Below are positions 20,876-31,579 of a stretch of 64,000 bases of DNA, piece after piece. The DNA lies in the NCBI RefSeq assembly GCF_035046485.1, contig NC_085138.1:42443464-42507463 (forward strand). Reading direction: 5' to 3'. Made by a program: the position numbers and the translations under genes. This DNA is from Aedes albopictus. Lineage: Eukaryota; Arthropoda; Insecta; Diptera; Culicidae. How positions within the stretch are numbered: the stretch's first letter is position 1; each line of letters begins with the position of its first letter. The notes under the pieces are model-generated. The model had not been told where the DNA came from, did no database searches, and was given only the letters and a program-made list of their open reading frames with translations.

Positions 20876-22875
20876 ATAACAATATCATGCTGATTGCTCG
20901 ATACATATATCTTATCTAGTCATCCACGTGCATCTTCAACCTCCATAGCAATTGAAGATGATCTTTTATCAATAGCGAACGACTGTTCCGTTCAAGTGAT
21001 AACACGTGTCGTGTATTTCGTCATGCCGCATCGCACTGTTAATAGCGCAAATTTAAATGGCTCATTGCGAGCCCTAGAGTGGGTGCCAAATTCAAATGCC
21101 TGCCGTACGCCCTTTTTCGATTGCCAGTTCCAAGCCGGATAACGCGCCGCCCGTACGTAGCAACCGACGACGCTCATTTGAATTTTTCACGTGATTTTTC
21201 CAACTGAAATTCCCAGGCTCTAGAGCCCTTCAAAAACTCTGTTTTCTATCAAAAGAAAAGAAATCCCTCTCGGCTTTCCTTTCAAAAGTCACCGAGCAAA
21301 AGGGCATTTAAATACGGGCCCGTCAATCGCAGTGCACAAACTACCCATTCATTAGGAGTCACTGCAGTCATCAGTCGTAATAATAGCCCGTCGTCGCAGA
21401 ACTGAAAAGATTGCAACTATTTTGGCTCGATAATTGCTGGGTAATGGAGCGATCCATTGAAAAATCGGAAAAAAGAACAATACCCGGGCGACAGATTTTC
21501 CCTCCGTTCTTAGAACGGAACGCAACGCAACGGAGAAACCAAGGCAAGGCCGACTTGACTAAATACCTTCGCCGCCGCACCACGCCGTCTTCGTTCGCGC
21601 TAAGTCAAAAGTCTACGCTAACTACGATCCTGGTGATACACAACAATAAACGACGGGAATCCCCTTCCTGACTGCGGTGGTTGCTTGGATTTTTTTTCTT
21701 CCTGGCACCGAACGAGACGAAATCAAAGAAATTCGACACCGGATGTTGAAACAATGGTCCATGCAAAGAGTCCTGCCGGCGGCGGCGACGACGGGTCCTT
21801 GCGAGCGAGCCTTAGACGCCGTCATCGTCGTCACCTTCCAACGGAGAAGTGCGGTACCGTTTTACCTTGAGGGCCATGCAGCTTTTGTTTGTTTGTTCGC
21901 CGAAGGAGAAGGTCCTTCCGAGTGCTCGGAGTGAAAAGTGTAATGAGTGTATAATTTTCCTTTGACAATGATTTCCCAAATCAAGTAGGGTCCACCATGG
22001 CACGGTAGGGAGATTGCGATTTGGATGCTGGGAACTTGAAGCATTCTCAACGTCAACGGCTATTTTTCAAGAGGCCTAAATATTTGCTGACAAATTGAGA
22101 TCGTATAAGGGCACCTACTTGGCTCGGGGTTGTATGAGGAAGGCATTTCATTGATTGATTTTCGGTGGTTTTCATTTCGATCAGTGCGCAGTTAATTGAA
22201 TACTGCGGTCAACAGCAGCGCTGGCTGATAATGATGAGCACTGGGCATTACCCTTTGCTTGATGTGGTTGAAATGGAATGAATTGCTCATTAAATGAAAG
22301 CAACATCAAACGTGGTTTTTCGAATCGTACTTTGTGATTTACAAATTGATGAGCTGATTTGATTCATCCTGTCTGAATCCGAAACGCATCTACAAAGATG
22401 AAACGACCAGTTGGACATGATGCGGTTTGAGGATTTTATCACTACTTATTTCTATTTGATATCGAATCATGAAGTTTCAAAATAGCTTTAGAAAGATCTA
22501 TTGAAGAAACATATTATCAACCAACAAATTAGCTATTTTCTCCCCTGTTCCGAGCATAACCACTGCAACAAATATTTGATCTGTTGTGGTATATACCGTG
22601 TCCTTTGTATAGTGCATGTTGTATTACTTTATCACTATTAGAAGAAGTTTTCGGTTTAGTTACAGTAGTCATCTTCAACTAAATCGCATGGAAGGATTCT
22701 GATTGATAGGTTCCGCTTTTAACACGCTCCTTTTTCAGTCAAAATCAGATCCATTGACGAAAAATTCAAGAAATGAAGCCGATATTCACCATGCATCGGA
22801 ACCCTAGTCCTTACTGTTGCCGGCAGCTACACGGGCAACAAGTTAACATACTAAATATTCGATCAACTTAATCAA
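20876..22875. other. Unique-looking DNA, possible regulatory patch, no gene
   Basis: Not repetitive by eye. 21040-21950 is richer in CG dinucleotides and contains an ATTTAAATA word at 21306 followed by CAATCGCAGTGC. This might be a core promoter, but there is no clear initiator at the proper distance. Open frames (for example an ATG frame from 21444 to 21671) have no domain. 22100-22870 is AT-rich and featureless. Confidence 0.35.
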
Positions 22876-23003
22876 TTACTTACTAACTTACTCACTTACT
22901 TACTTACTTACTTACCTACTTACTAATTTACTTACTTACATACTTACTTACTCACTTACTTACTTACTTTCTTACTTACTTACTTACATACTTACTTACT
23001 TAG

Positions 23004-23044
<41 letters not shown>

Positions 23045-23064
23045 AACCAACTTACTTACTTACT
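22876..23064. repeat. (CTTA)n microsatellite
   Basis: About 47 copies of the tetranucleotide CTTA/ACTT, interrupted by CTCA, CTAA and CATA variants. Confidence 0.97.
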
Positions 23065-23597
23065 CTTCTACAAATAATCCTCTAATCCACGAATCATTTA
23101 GGCGTCTACATTAATTTTCATTTTTTTAATCCCGAGAAATTCTCACCTCACCAGAATTCATACCGAAATTTGGCAGACACCCCCAGGATTTTCTTTTTTT
23201 ACATTTCCGTCATGCAATTTTACGGAAAATTTAGAAAAAAAAATCAAGACTAAATAGCTAATCAACTCTCCAAGAAAATGTTCAAAAAACACATTGAGAT
23301 TTTTGAGTTTTTCTCATTTGTTTTTGGGATCTCTGTACAAAAAGTCACATAGAAAGTTTAACTATAAAATCCAAGAAAAAATACTGCCGACAGTTCCTTC
23401 CAGAACTGATGACGAATTTCTGCATAGATCTACAGAAAAATAACAGCAAATTCGTCAAAAATTGTTCATTGAAAACGAGATTTCACTAAAACTCTACAAT
23501 AAATTCTCTCGCAATATTCACTACAAACAGTTCAAAAGATTGCGTATGTAACACTGCCACAAGTAAAACTTCAATTGATAAATTCTTTCTTTACGTA
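23065..23597. other. AT-rich DNA, no feature seen
   Basis: AT-rich sequence with no recognisable gene, inverted repeat or tandem repeat. Confidence 0.4.
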
Positions 23598-24015
23598 CAG
23601 GAAGTGGCCAAAATGTTTGGGATAGGCAGCTTTTTTTTTCTGTCACAAAAAAGTTCAACATGCTGTAACTTTTCATAGAGTGCATCAAAAATTCTCAAAT
23701 TTTGGCTGTTTGTCAACCTATTATATGTGCATCATTGGTACAAATTTGAGCTCGATTGGTTAACCTTTCATGAAGTTAGAACCCTTCTCGTAAAACGCTA
23801 TTTTTTCAAACAACTAATTTTTGAGCTGTCATATCTCGGAAACCAGTGAAACGAATTGAATGAAATTTTTAACGTTTATTAACAATATTTTGATGCTTCA
23901 CAAGTAATTAAAACTTAGGTACTTTTTGAACGGTGAAAAAAGTTATCATGAATTGATCTTTCTTTCTCGAAAAAATGCAAATTTTTTACATCAATGTTCG
24001 AATGACTATAATAAG
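23598..24015 (+). mobile_element. Half copy of the 42.9-kb fold-back family
   Basis: It starts TA-CAGGAAGTGGCCAAAATG and runs for about 400 bp closely parallel to the arms of the element at 42911-43806. Shared phrases are CAACATGCTGTAACTTTTCA, TAGAGTGCATCAAAAATTC and GAGCTGTCATATCTCGGAAA. No matching second arm is present, so it is a single-arm or truncated copy. Confidence 0.82.
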
Positions 24016-24106
24016 TTTCGTACCTTTTAATTCCGCCCTATGTTGCTTATCCTTTGACAGATACGCGTATTTCGACTACCACTTGTAATCTTCCTCAGTG
24101 TCAGTT
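24016..24106. other. Short repetitive link before the LINE
   Basis: It contains TACGCGTATTTCGACTACCA and CTTCCTCAGTGTCA. I recognise this phrase type as very common in mosquito repeats, but I cannot assign it to an element. Confidence 0.35.
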
Positions 24107-24878
24107 ATTAAGTGACATGGGTTTCCCGTGATGGCGTCACGGAAAATCAATTCGACCACATCTGCATCAGCCAAGAATGGAAACGCAGCCTTCTTGATGT
24201 GCGGAACAAACGTAGCGCCGACATTACGTCCGACCATCATCTTCTAATCGGCGAGATCCGACTGCGCATTGCCAGGATCCAGCGACAGGAGGAGAAAATC
24301 GGGCGCCGGTTCAACACATGCTGACTGGAAGACGCTGCGTTGAAAAGGTCCTTCGTCGAGGAGCTAGAGAACCGTGCTGCGAATATTCCAGAAGGTGGAA
24401 GCGTAGAAGATCAAGCGCCATTAAGAACGCCTTAATCGCCACAGGCGAGAATAATTTGGGTGAGCTACGCACCCGAAGAAAGCAGTGGATCACAGATGAT
24501 ACCTGGAGGAAGATAGAGGAGCGAACGAACGCCAAAGCCGCGATAGAGCGAGTGAAAACACGAGGAGCCAAAGCCGTAGCCCTTCGAGAAGTGAAACGCT
24601 CCTGCAGATGGGACAGAAGAGCGTGGGCCGCAAACACAGGCGACATCCGTCTCCTCTACGATGTCTCACGTCGCCTTAGTGGGACCAAGATGAATGCTAC
24701 GATGCCCGAGACACGTCTGGACAGTTACTGACCGACCCGGCTGACCAGTTGAAACACTGGTTCGAGCACTTTGGATACTTTTTTCAAGTGTCGGTCACGC
24801 CATCAACACCTCAGCATGATCCACCAAGGGTTCGACGCAACATCGAAGCTCCATCTGTGCAGGAGATAGAAACAGCCA
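24107..24878 (+). pseudogene. LINE fragment: endonuclease C-terminus and linker
   Basis: A decayed non-LTR retrotransposon on the plus strand, 5'-truncated here. The first frame holds the C-terminus of an apurinic-type endonuclease, with WVSRDG, QFDHICIS and the conserved SDHHLLIGEIRL block (catalytic Asp-His near the end). A frameshift at about 24320 leads to a basic linker (RKQWITDDTWRKIEERTNAK), followed by another shift near 24730. The next piece of the same LINE follows the insertion at 24879-25218. The family looks RTE-like, judged from motifs only. Confidence 0.82.
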
Positions 24879-25218
24879 CACGGTGTCAAAATTTCGATTA
24901 TTATCGAACATTCATGTACCTCGTATTTTTCTTCGAAAATGAGTAGTATTTCGGCTATATATTCATAATCGGAAAACTAGAAAATATTTCATCGGCGAAA
25001 ATTTTTCCATACATTTTGTATGGGACGTTTTTTGGGCTAAAATAGTAATTATTGATTTTTAGTATGGAAAATACCCAAAAACTCATCTAACTCAAATTTT
25101 CCCCGATAGAATATTTTCAAATTTTGCATTTACACATTATGGCCGAAATTCTAACATTCTATGAAGAAAAATCCGAGGTACATGAAAGTTCGATAATAAC
25201 CGAAATTTTGACACCGTG
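24879..25218. mobile_element. MITE in LINE, duplication AGCCA
   Basis: The ends CACGGTGTCAAAATTTCG are inverted copies, and similarity continues inward for about 45 bp (ATCGAACATTCATGTACCTC). The 5-bp AGCCA is duplicated at 24874-24878 and 25219-25223. Removing the element and one duplicate restores an in-frame LINE sequence, which confirms the boundaries. Confidence 0.92.
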
Positions 25219-25313
25219 AGCCATCCGTAGCATGAAATCGAACAGAGCCCCAGGGGTCGATCGCATATCAGCTGAGATGCTCAAAGCTGACCCCGTAGTA
25301 TCCGCACAATTAC
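25219..25313 (+). pseudogene. LINE fragment: start of reverse transcriptase
   Basis: Encodes SMKSNRAPGVDRISAEMLKA, the conserved N-terminal block of LINE reverse transcriptases (K-x-x-x-x-P-G-x-D). It continues the fragment ending at 24878 and is cut at 25313 by the next insertion. Confidence 0.88.
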
Positions 25314-26236
25314 GGCAAAAGGTTATTGCAACCATAACAAATTGCAAATGGTCCATAGAAAATCATAAAGCGCTCCATAAAGAATGGTCAAATGTTCCAA
25401 GAAAATGTGCAATATTACCCATAAATAATTGAAAACGTTCCATACTTTATAAAAAATGTACCGGTAAAACATAAAATTTTCTCATTAAAAGTGAAATTTT
25501 GCATTAATAAATAATACTGAAATGCTCCATAATAAAATACAAATGCTCCATATAAAAATGCAAATGCTCCATAAAAAAATAAAATTTTACCCATAGAAAA
25601 TTGATTATTGCTCCATAGAAAAATTAAATTGCACCATAAAAAATTGAAATTGCACCATAGAAAATAGACAAATGCTCCATAAGTATTATCAAACTGCATC
25701 ACATAAAGTACAATTTGCTCCATAAAAAATGAAAATTCACCATGACTTTAAACATTTGCACCACTAAAGCAGGGCAATGTAAAGCAATTCAGCCCAGTCG
25801 AATTAAATTATGAAAATATGCTATCTATGGAGGATTTTCAATTTTTCATGGAGCAATTCATATTTTCTGTGGTGCAGTTTGATAATACTTATGGAGAATT
25901 CATCTATTTTCTATGGTGCATTTCAATTTTTTATGGAGCAATATTCAATTTTCTATGGGTATAATTTTATTTTTTTATGGAGCAATTTCATTTTGCTATG
26001 GAGCATTTGTATTTTATAATGGAGCATTTCAGTACTATTTATTGGTGCAAAATTTCACTTTTAATGAGAAAATTTTATGTTTTACCGATACATTTTTTAT
26101 AAGGTATGGAACGTTTTCAATTATTTATGCGTAACATTGCACATTTTCATGGAACATATGTTCATTCTTTATGGAGCGCTTTTCGATTTTCTATGGAACG
26201 TTTCTATTTGTTTATGGGTGCATTAAATAGGCTGCC
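25314..26236. mobile_element. 923-bp fold-back element, 9-bp duplication CACAATTAC
   Basis: CACAATTAC is duplicated at 25305-25313 and 26237-26245. The two halves are inverted copies: ACGTTCCATACTTTATAAAA-type text on the left and its complement on the right. The outer ends both start GGCA. The interior is a series of phrases of about 28 bp built on GCTCCATAGAAAATTGAAATT on the left and the complement on the right. Long arms with a 9-bp duplication fit a Mutator-like fold-back element. No transposase. Confidence 0.85.
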
Positions 26237-26323
26237 CACAATTACTGCATCAATTGTTCTGTAATATATGGGAAACCGCGACATTTCCGGCCGACTGGAT
26301 GCAAGGCGTCTTAGTAAAGGTAC
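26237..26323 (+). pseudogene. LINE fragment: reverse transcriptase, short piece
   Basis: Encodes NIWETATFPADWMQGVLVKV, the LINE reverse-transcriptase block that normally precedes P-K-K-G-D. It joins the piece ending at 25313 and is cut at GTAC by the next insertion. Confidence 0.88.
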
Positions 26324-26933
26324 TTGTTCGGATTAGTGTAAATCAGTTCCTGTAGCAATCTAGGTGTAGACAGCTCAAACTGCAAATGATCTTTAATTAG
26401 CATACATAATTAGCCAATACAATCGCATACTTACAAAATACTGATTCCTATTTCGCCAATCCGAATGTACCGAATAGCCAACCAACAAATCTTCCTTATT
26501 CCTACTAAATTAAGCATTAGAATCCCATTTTGACACAATTCAATCTGATTGGGGACTTACTAATTATGAGCAATCGCGTAATCGTATGTCGCTCAACAAG
26601 AACCTCCTATCACACCTCCGCGATGTACACTACAAAAACATACATATAGGTAAGTACTCAACAGTTTGTGTATTCAATCCATTCACCCTCTTCTTTCTCA
26701 GAAATCTAATAATCTAATCATTCAATCTACACAATAGTCCAATAATAATCTGAAGTTCAATATTTCCAATAATTTGCCAGCTAGCATTCAATCACTTTCA
26801 CCATGAATCATCACATTTCTCTTCGTTGTCATCTCCAACGTTGACGTTGACAACAGTCCTCGCAGCAGTCATCGCTGTACCTCGTAACGCCGTGTTGCCA
26901 AATAAATCGAAGTATTGGAACACGGAGCGAACA
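26324..26933 (+). mobile_element. Probable solo LTR, duplication GTAC
   Basis: A 610-bp insertion flanked by GTAC (26320-26323 and 26934-26937). It begins TTGTTCGG and ends GCGAACA, giving short inverted ends of the TG...CA type. AATAAA lies at about 26901, about 30 bp before the right end. These properties fit a solo LTR of a Ty3/gypsy-type element. A MITE with short ends cannot be excluded. It interrupts the LINE between the codons for VLVKV and PKKGD. Confidence 0.65.
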
Positions 26934-27098
26934 GTACCCAAAAAGGGTGACCTGACTGTATGCGATAATTGGCGGGGCATCATGTTACTGTGTATCGTTC
27001 TCAAAGTCCTCTGCAAATTTATCCTTAACCGGATACAAGAGAAGATTGACGCAACTTTCCGACGGCAGCAAGCAGGATTCCGTGCCGGACGGTCCTGT
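26934..27098 (+). pseudogene. LINE fragment: reverse transcriptase core, part 1
   Basis: Encodes PKKGDLTVCDNWRGIMLL followed by QAGFRAGRSC, conserved LINE reverse-transcriptase blocks in the expected order. It is interrupted at 27099 by a 56-bp retroposon tail. Confidence 0.9.
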
Positions 27099-27154
27099 TA
27101 TTATTATTACTATTTATTAACGACACTTTACCATTATTGTGGCATTCGTGTCAA
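27099..27154 (-). mobile_element. 56-bp LINE tail insertion with 12-bp duplication
   Basis: GGACGGTCCTGT is duplicated at 27087-27098 and 27155-27166. Read on the minus strand, the insert ends in a TAA-type tail (AATAAATAGTAATAATAATA) after CACAATGGTAAAGTGTCGTT. A tiny 3' end with a simple tail and a long target duplication indicates an extremely 5'-truncated LINE copy. Confidence 0.8.
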
Positions 27155-27915
27155 GGACGGTCCTGTGTGGACCATTGTTACGCTCCGTATCATTCTGGAG
27201 CAAATCAATGAACTCCAAGAGTCTCTCTACCTGGTGTTCATTGATTACGAAAAAGCTTTCGACCGTCTCAATCACGGAAACATGTGGGAAGCCCTTAGGC
27301 TCAAGGGGTATCCCTGAGAAAATCATCGGCCTCATTGAAGCACAGTACAGGACATTTTCGTGCAGAATACTGCACAACGGTGTTTTGTCCGATCCCATCC
27401 GGGTCGTTGCAGGAATGAGGATGTATACTATGACCGCTACTGTTCCTCATCGTAATCGACGAGATCCTGGTTGGTGCGATTGACCGTTAGCCAAATCGTG
27501 GATTTCTGTGGCAACCCATTACCATAGAGCACCTAAATGACTTCGAACTTGCTGATGAAGTTGCTCTCCTAGCTCAACGGCGCTCTGATATGCAGAACAA
27601 TCTCGATGATCTTGCCAATCGCTGCTCAGCGGCAGGTCTTACCATCAACGTCAACAAGACCAAATCGTTGGATGTAAACACGATCAACCCTTCCAGTTTT
27701 ACGGTAACTGGGCAATCAGTGGAGATATTGAAAGCTACCAATATTTATCTTGGTAGCCAAATGGCGGCACCAAGATCGATTTAGGTGCAAGATTGCGAGG
27801 GTTGCCTTTGACGCACCAAAATCCAAATTGTCAACTCGAACGTGAAATCTGTACTGCTGTACGCCAGTGAAACTTGGTGTGTATTATGCTTTAGCAACTA
27901 ATGCCTTCTCACAAC
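27155..27915 (+). pseudogene. LINE fragment: reverse transcriptase core and thumb
   Basis: Contains the first catalytic block (LVFIDYEKAFDRLNHGNMW; catalytic Asp in FIDYE). It then shows a frameshift near 27305, GLIEAQYRTFSCRILHNGVL, a damaged region around 27420, and the second catalytic block as FELADEVALLA. There the usual A-D-D is A-D-E, so the enzyme is dead. NVNKTKSLDVNT and ASETWC follow. It is cut at 27915 by the hAT element. Confidence 0.9.
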
Positions 27916-28140
27916 CAGTGTTGCGAAACTCATGCTCACGAGTAAAAAATACTCACTCACCTTACTGTTCTGTGAGTAATGCTCACGCTGTGAGTTACTC
28001 ACGTATGAGTATACTCATTTGTGAGTAAGACCTCATTACTCACTTGCGAGTTTTACTCACTTGTGAGTAATACTCACACGAGAGTATGACGACATTACTC
28101 ACGCGTGAGTTACTCATTTTACTCACGGTGAGTTTAGTGA

Positions 28141-31064
28141 GTAAGTTATGTTTGTTGGTTTGGAATAAAGTTTTCATTAGTTCCATACGACAATCGTGAT
28201 TATTTATATACTAGGCAAAGTTTTCTAGGAAAGGTGGGTCTGCTCGAGAGCTTTGGCACCATAGGCTAAAAATTCTTATTGTTTACCTACGCATGCAAAG
28301 GAATAACATCAATAAGGAAATTTCTATGTTTCGCCTTACTTTGTCAAGGGTAGGTATAACTTTTTTCGCATACGTCGGTCCCTTTGCGGTCTTCAACAAA
28401 GTTGTTTGGCAAATAGTTACCTACCTTCAAATAAAAAATGGTAGGTTCGTTCAATTACAGCATCTCCCAGCTTCAAATATTTAAAACTTTTCTTTTCGGC
28501 ATACATTTTTTTGTTTTTTTTTTTTATTTTTCCATATGGATTTTTTCTATTACATTGCAAAAAGATAGGACAAGTGATGGCCAAGAAGTAGTTTCGCTTC
28601 AAAATTACTTGAGCAGGCAAGTAAGGAAAAAGTTTAACACTGGTAAGGCCTCCCTTGCAAATCTAATAGAACTGTCACTTTTCTGCGCGGAGAAATAGTC
28701 CGTTCTTTTATTCCGTAAGGAAAAGTAACGTTCTCCTCATACTGGATACTTGATCAATTGTGTAGTTAAAAATTTATTAAAATTATTTGAATTTTACTTG
28801 AGTACACTACAAAACGCATCCAACAAAGCAAACACCAGCAAAACAAATTGCTGAATTTTTAGCAATATTTTGCTGGAATCCGGCACAACTTTGTGCCGCA
28901 TCAGCACAAATTGCTGGATGTTCAAGAAAAGGGCTTATGTGTGACAAAAAAAAAAACAAATTCTGATGGAATCCCATGAGCTATTTCAAGTCATAGTTTG
29001 TTTTTTCAATTAAAGTTGGACCACCCTAATTATATGAACTAAAAAGAAGAAAAAAAACTGCCGAGCGAAATTACTGCCAGCAACATGGCCAGTAATTACA
29101 TAGTTGTCTCACACCAATGTGATGTAATGAAGGTGAAGAGATGATTTTGTGTAATACACAACCGTTTACATGTATTAGTGCGCCGTTCACGTTTCTACAT
29201 AGCAACCCAAACCACCCTATCAACCGCCGACGTCATACAGTTTGTTTTGAAATTTAGCTAGAGGGCACTGCACTGTTTTGATTTTGCATGGGATTTTGAC
29301 GTTTCGTGGCCTTGTTGTTTACAAAATTTCTGTGAGAGTGAAAGAGAAGGAGATAATTTCATGCACTGCCCTAGAAAGTTTCCGTGGCTCACGGTCAAAC
29401 ATATTCACACAAAATAAATCACGATAAACAAGAAAAGCTCACGTGCTAATAAAAGAACATTGTTTTTGCATGTGAATCGATGCCCCGAAAAACAATTTTC
29501 AATAATGCTTTCACTTAACGATGTTGTGAGCAACTTGGCGAGCAATACTGCATTCCATAATATGAAATTGGAGTCGAAGCGCGACTGGTGGCTGCAAAAT
29601 CGCATTCAACTTTATGTGCATTATGCTAAGCGTGTAGCACCGATGCTGTTTAGCGTCTTAGAGACTTAGAAGTTGTTAGGCAATCGTAAATAAACATGAA
29701 AAAAATCATTGGCTTGGCAGAGTACTGAACTTTCACCTAATTTACTTGAAATATTTAACTAATTTTCTCTATTTTAGGATAACGTTGGCTTAGAGGTTTA
29801 ACGCATAGATGCCCTGTGGATATCCAAAACGATCAAATATTATGAAATGCGTGTATAACCAGACATCAAACGCTGAAACTACCAAAACGAACATGGATAT
29901 TTTAGCGCCGAGTACCGGTGGCACCAGCGGAACTTTGGCATTACATATTTGTTCCAAATTTGCGATAAATAGAACTTGGATTGGGATAATGAGCATGAAG
30001 AAGAATCCACTCTCTGTGCAGATGCGACAGAACCATTTTTGCCATTATATCATTAAACTCCAGTGCTTTGGTTTGCTAACCTCCTTCAGGCATAAACAAA
30101 AACCATTGCTCTTGAAACTGTATGACGTCAGCAACTTCCCCTCCAAGATTGTTTACATTTTCTACTCTACTAACACAGTCAAAGGGCGACTTCCTCCACA
30201 CCTTATATAAATCACATTGGTCCCACACGAATTGGAAATCACCGACGGTTGAATATGATGTCATGCTCGTTTGGATACATATTTTGACTGTTTGTTTCAT
30301 CTCCGTAGATCTATGTTTACTCTACTGTCTATATTGCCAATATCTCAGTTCAGAAGCATGCTACCAAAAAACGGTGTATGAGGGACTATTACATTGTATT
30401 TTTATCTTTAACTTCGCCGAATAAAGTAAAGATCACATACGCATACCGAAGTCTTGAAAAAATGTGAGTGAGGTGTGAGCATAATTTATACTCACCTTGT
30501 GGAGAGTAGCCTTCACATCTCTCTCACGACTTTGGTAGATGTGTGCGAGTCTTACCATAGACTTATTTCAAGACCTCGATGTACCAAAGAAAACGATCAA
30601 ATTTTCGGTGACCAGTCCGGTACCCAATAAATATTCATAACCGTGTATTTTTTTCCGTGTAAATTGCCTTTTGTGTAAATTTTATTTAGCGTGTTACACT
30701 GATCTGACAGCTCTGACAGTAAGGGACTAAACATAAATTACGTAAAGTGAGTACCGAGGATATTTCACAATCTGCGAACTTGACTGCGGAAAAAATTGCG
30801 ACCATGACGCCGCTGGTCTTACTTTATTCGGCAAAATTTTAGATTAAACTATAATGTAGATGTCTTTCATACAACGTTTATTGATAGAATGCTTCGGAGC
30901 TGAGATAATAGCAAGTGAGTATTCTCAGCACTGGTTGTAAGTCCCAACTCTTCGCCTATTCCGGTCACTGACACCGATACCGGAAGGAATCGTCAGACCA
31001 TGTTGATAATAAACAAAACCGATTATCCAACTTCAAACAGCAAAAACATCCAACCAGCCTCCTA
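28141..31064. other. Interior of the large hAT, unassigned
   Basis: AT-rich DNA without a recognised transposase. It includes GCGGTCTTCAACAAAGTTGTT at about 28392 and an inverted pair at about 30337-30440 and 30790-30925 built on GCCGAATAAAGTAAAG. A minus-strand ATG frame at 29790-29996 encodes a hydrophobic segment (KISMFVLVVSAFDVWLY). The frame upstream is broken. Confidence 0.45.
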
Positions 31065-31554
31065 GGGTGCATGTACCAATTATTGCAATTCCTAAGGAAA
31101 GCTATTTATACAAAAATAACGAGAAGATCAACGAATGTCATCAATAAGTTAAAAGACAGCTTAGTTTCCATACTTTACAGGAAAAATAAAGAAACGGAGC
31201 CAAAGCTGCTTCAAGTATTTATTACAGCGTGTGCCAATGATAGGAACCCTGTACCAGTTATGGTTACATTTTTTAACTTCGGTTCCTTTTCGCACTATTT
31301 GCATGCCTTCCTTATGGGGTTTGGCATAACTGGTACACTATGGCGAAAAAAGGTGCAAGGAAGCCGAAATTTTAAGGAAAATGATTTATTCCTACCATGA
31401 TTTGAGAAAAATGTGGAGTTTAAATGAGTACGACTATCTTTTGTGAACGTGATCTGTTGTTCACAAAATTTTTCTTGTTGATTTACATCGTTAAAGGGTG
31501 AAAATCAACTATGGCGAATAATTGGTACTATAGCCATAATTGGTACACTTACCC
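31065..31554. mobile_element. TA-flanked inverted-repeat element, 490 bp
   Basis: The left end GGGTGCATGTACCAATTATT and the right end, reversed, GGGTAAGTGTACCAATTATG are inverted copies with TA on both sides (31063-31064 and 31555-31556). The interior frame at about 31071-31400 shows no domain. Confidence 0.72.
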
Positions 31555-31579
31555 TAGTTGCGGTTTGGTCTGTTTATAC

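Noticed and set aside
21411..21934. Host exons with upstream promoter
   Set aside because: Frames overlap in several phases. The ATTTAAATA word has no initiator at the right distance.
27916..30930. A smaller hAT ending at the end-like CAGTGCTGAGAA near 30923
   Set aside because: The 8 bp beyond that end (GTTGTAAG) do not match CTCACAAC as a direct duplication. The pair at 34452 matches exactly.
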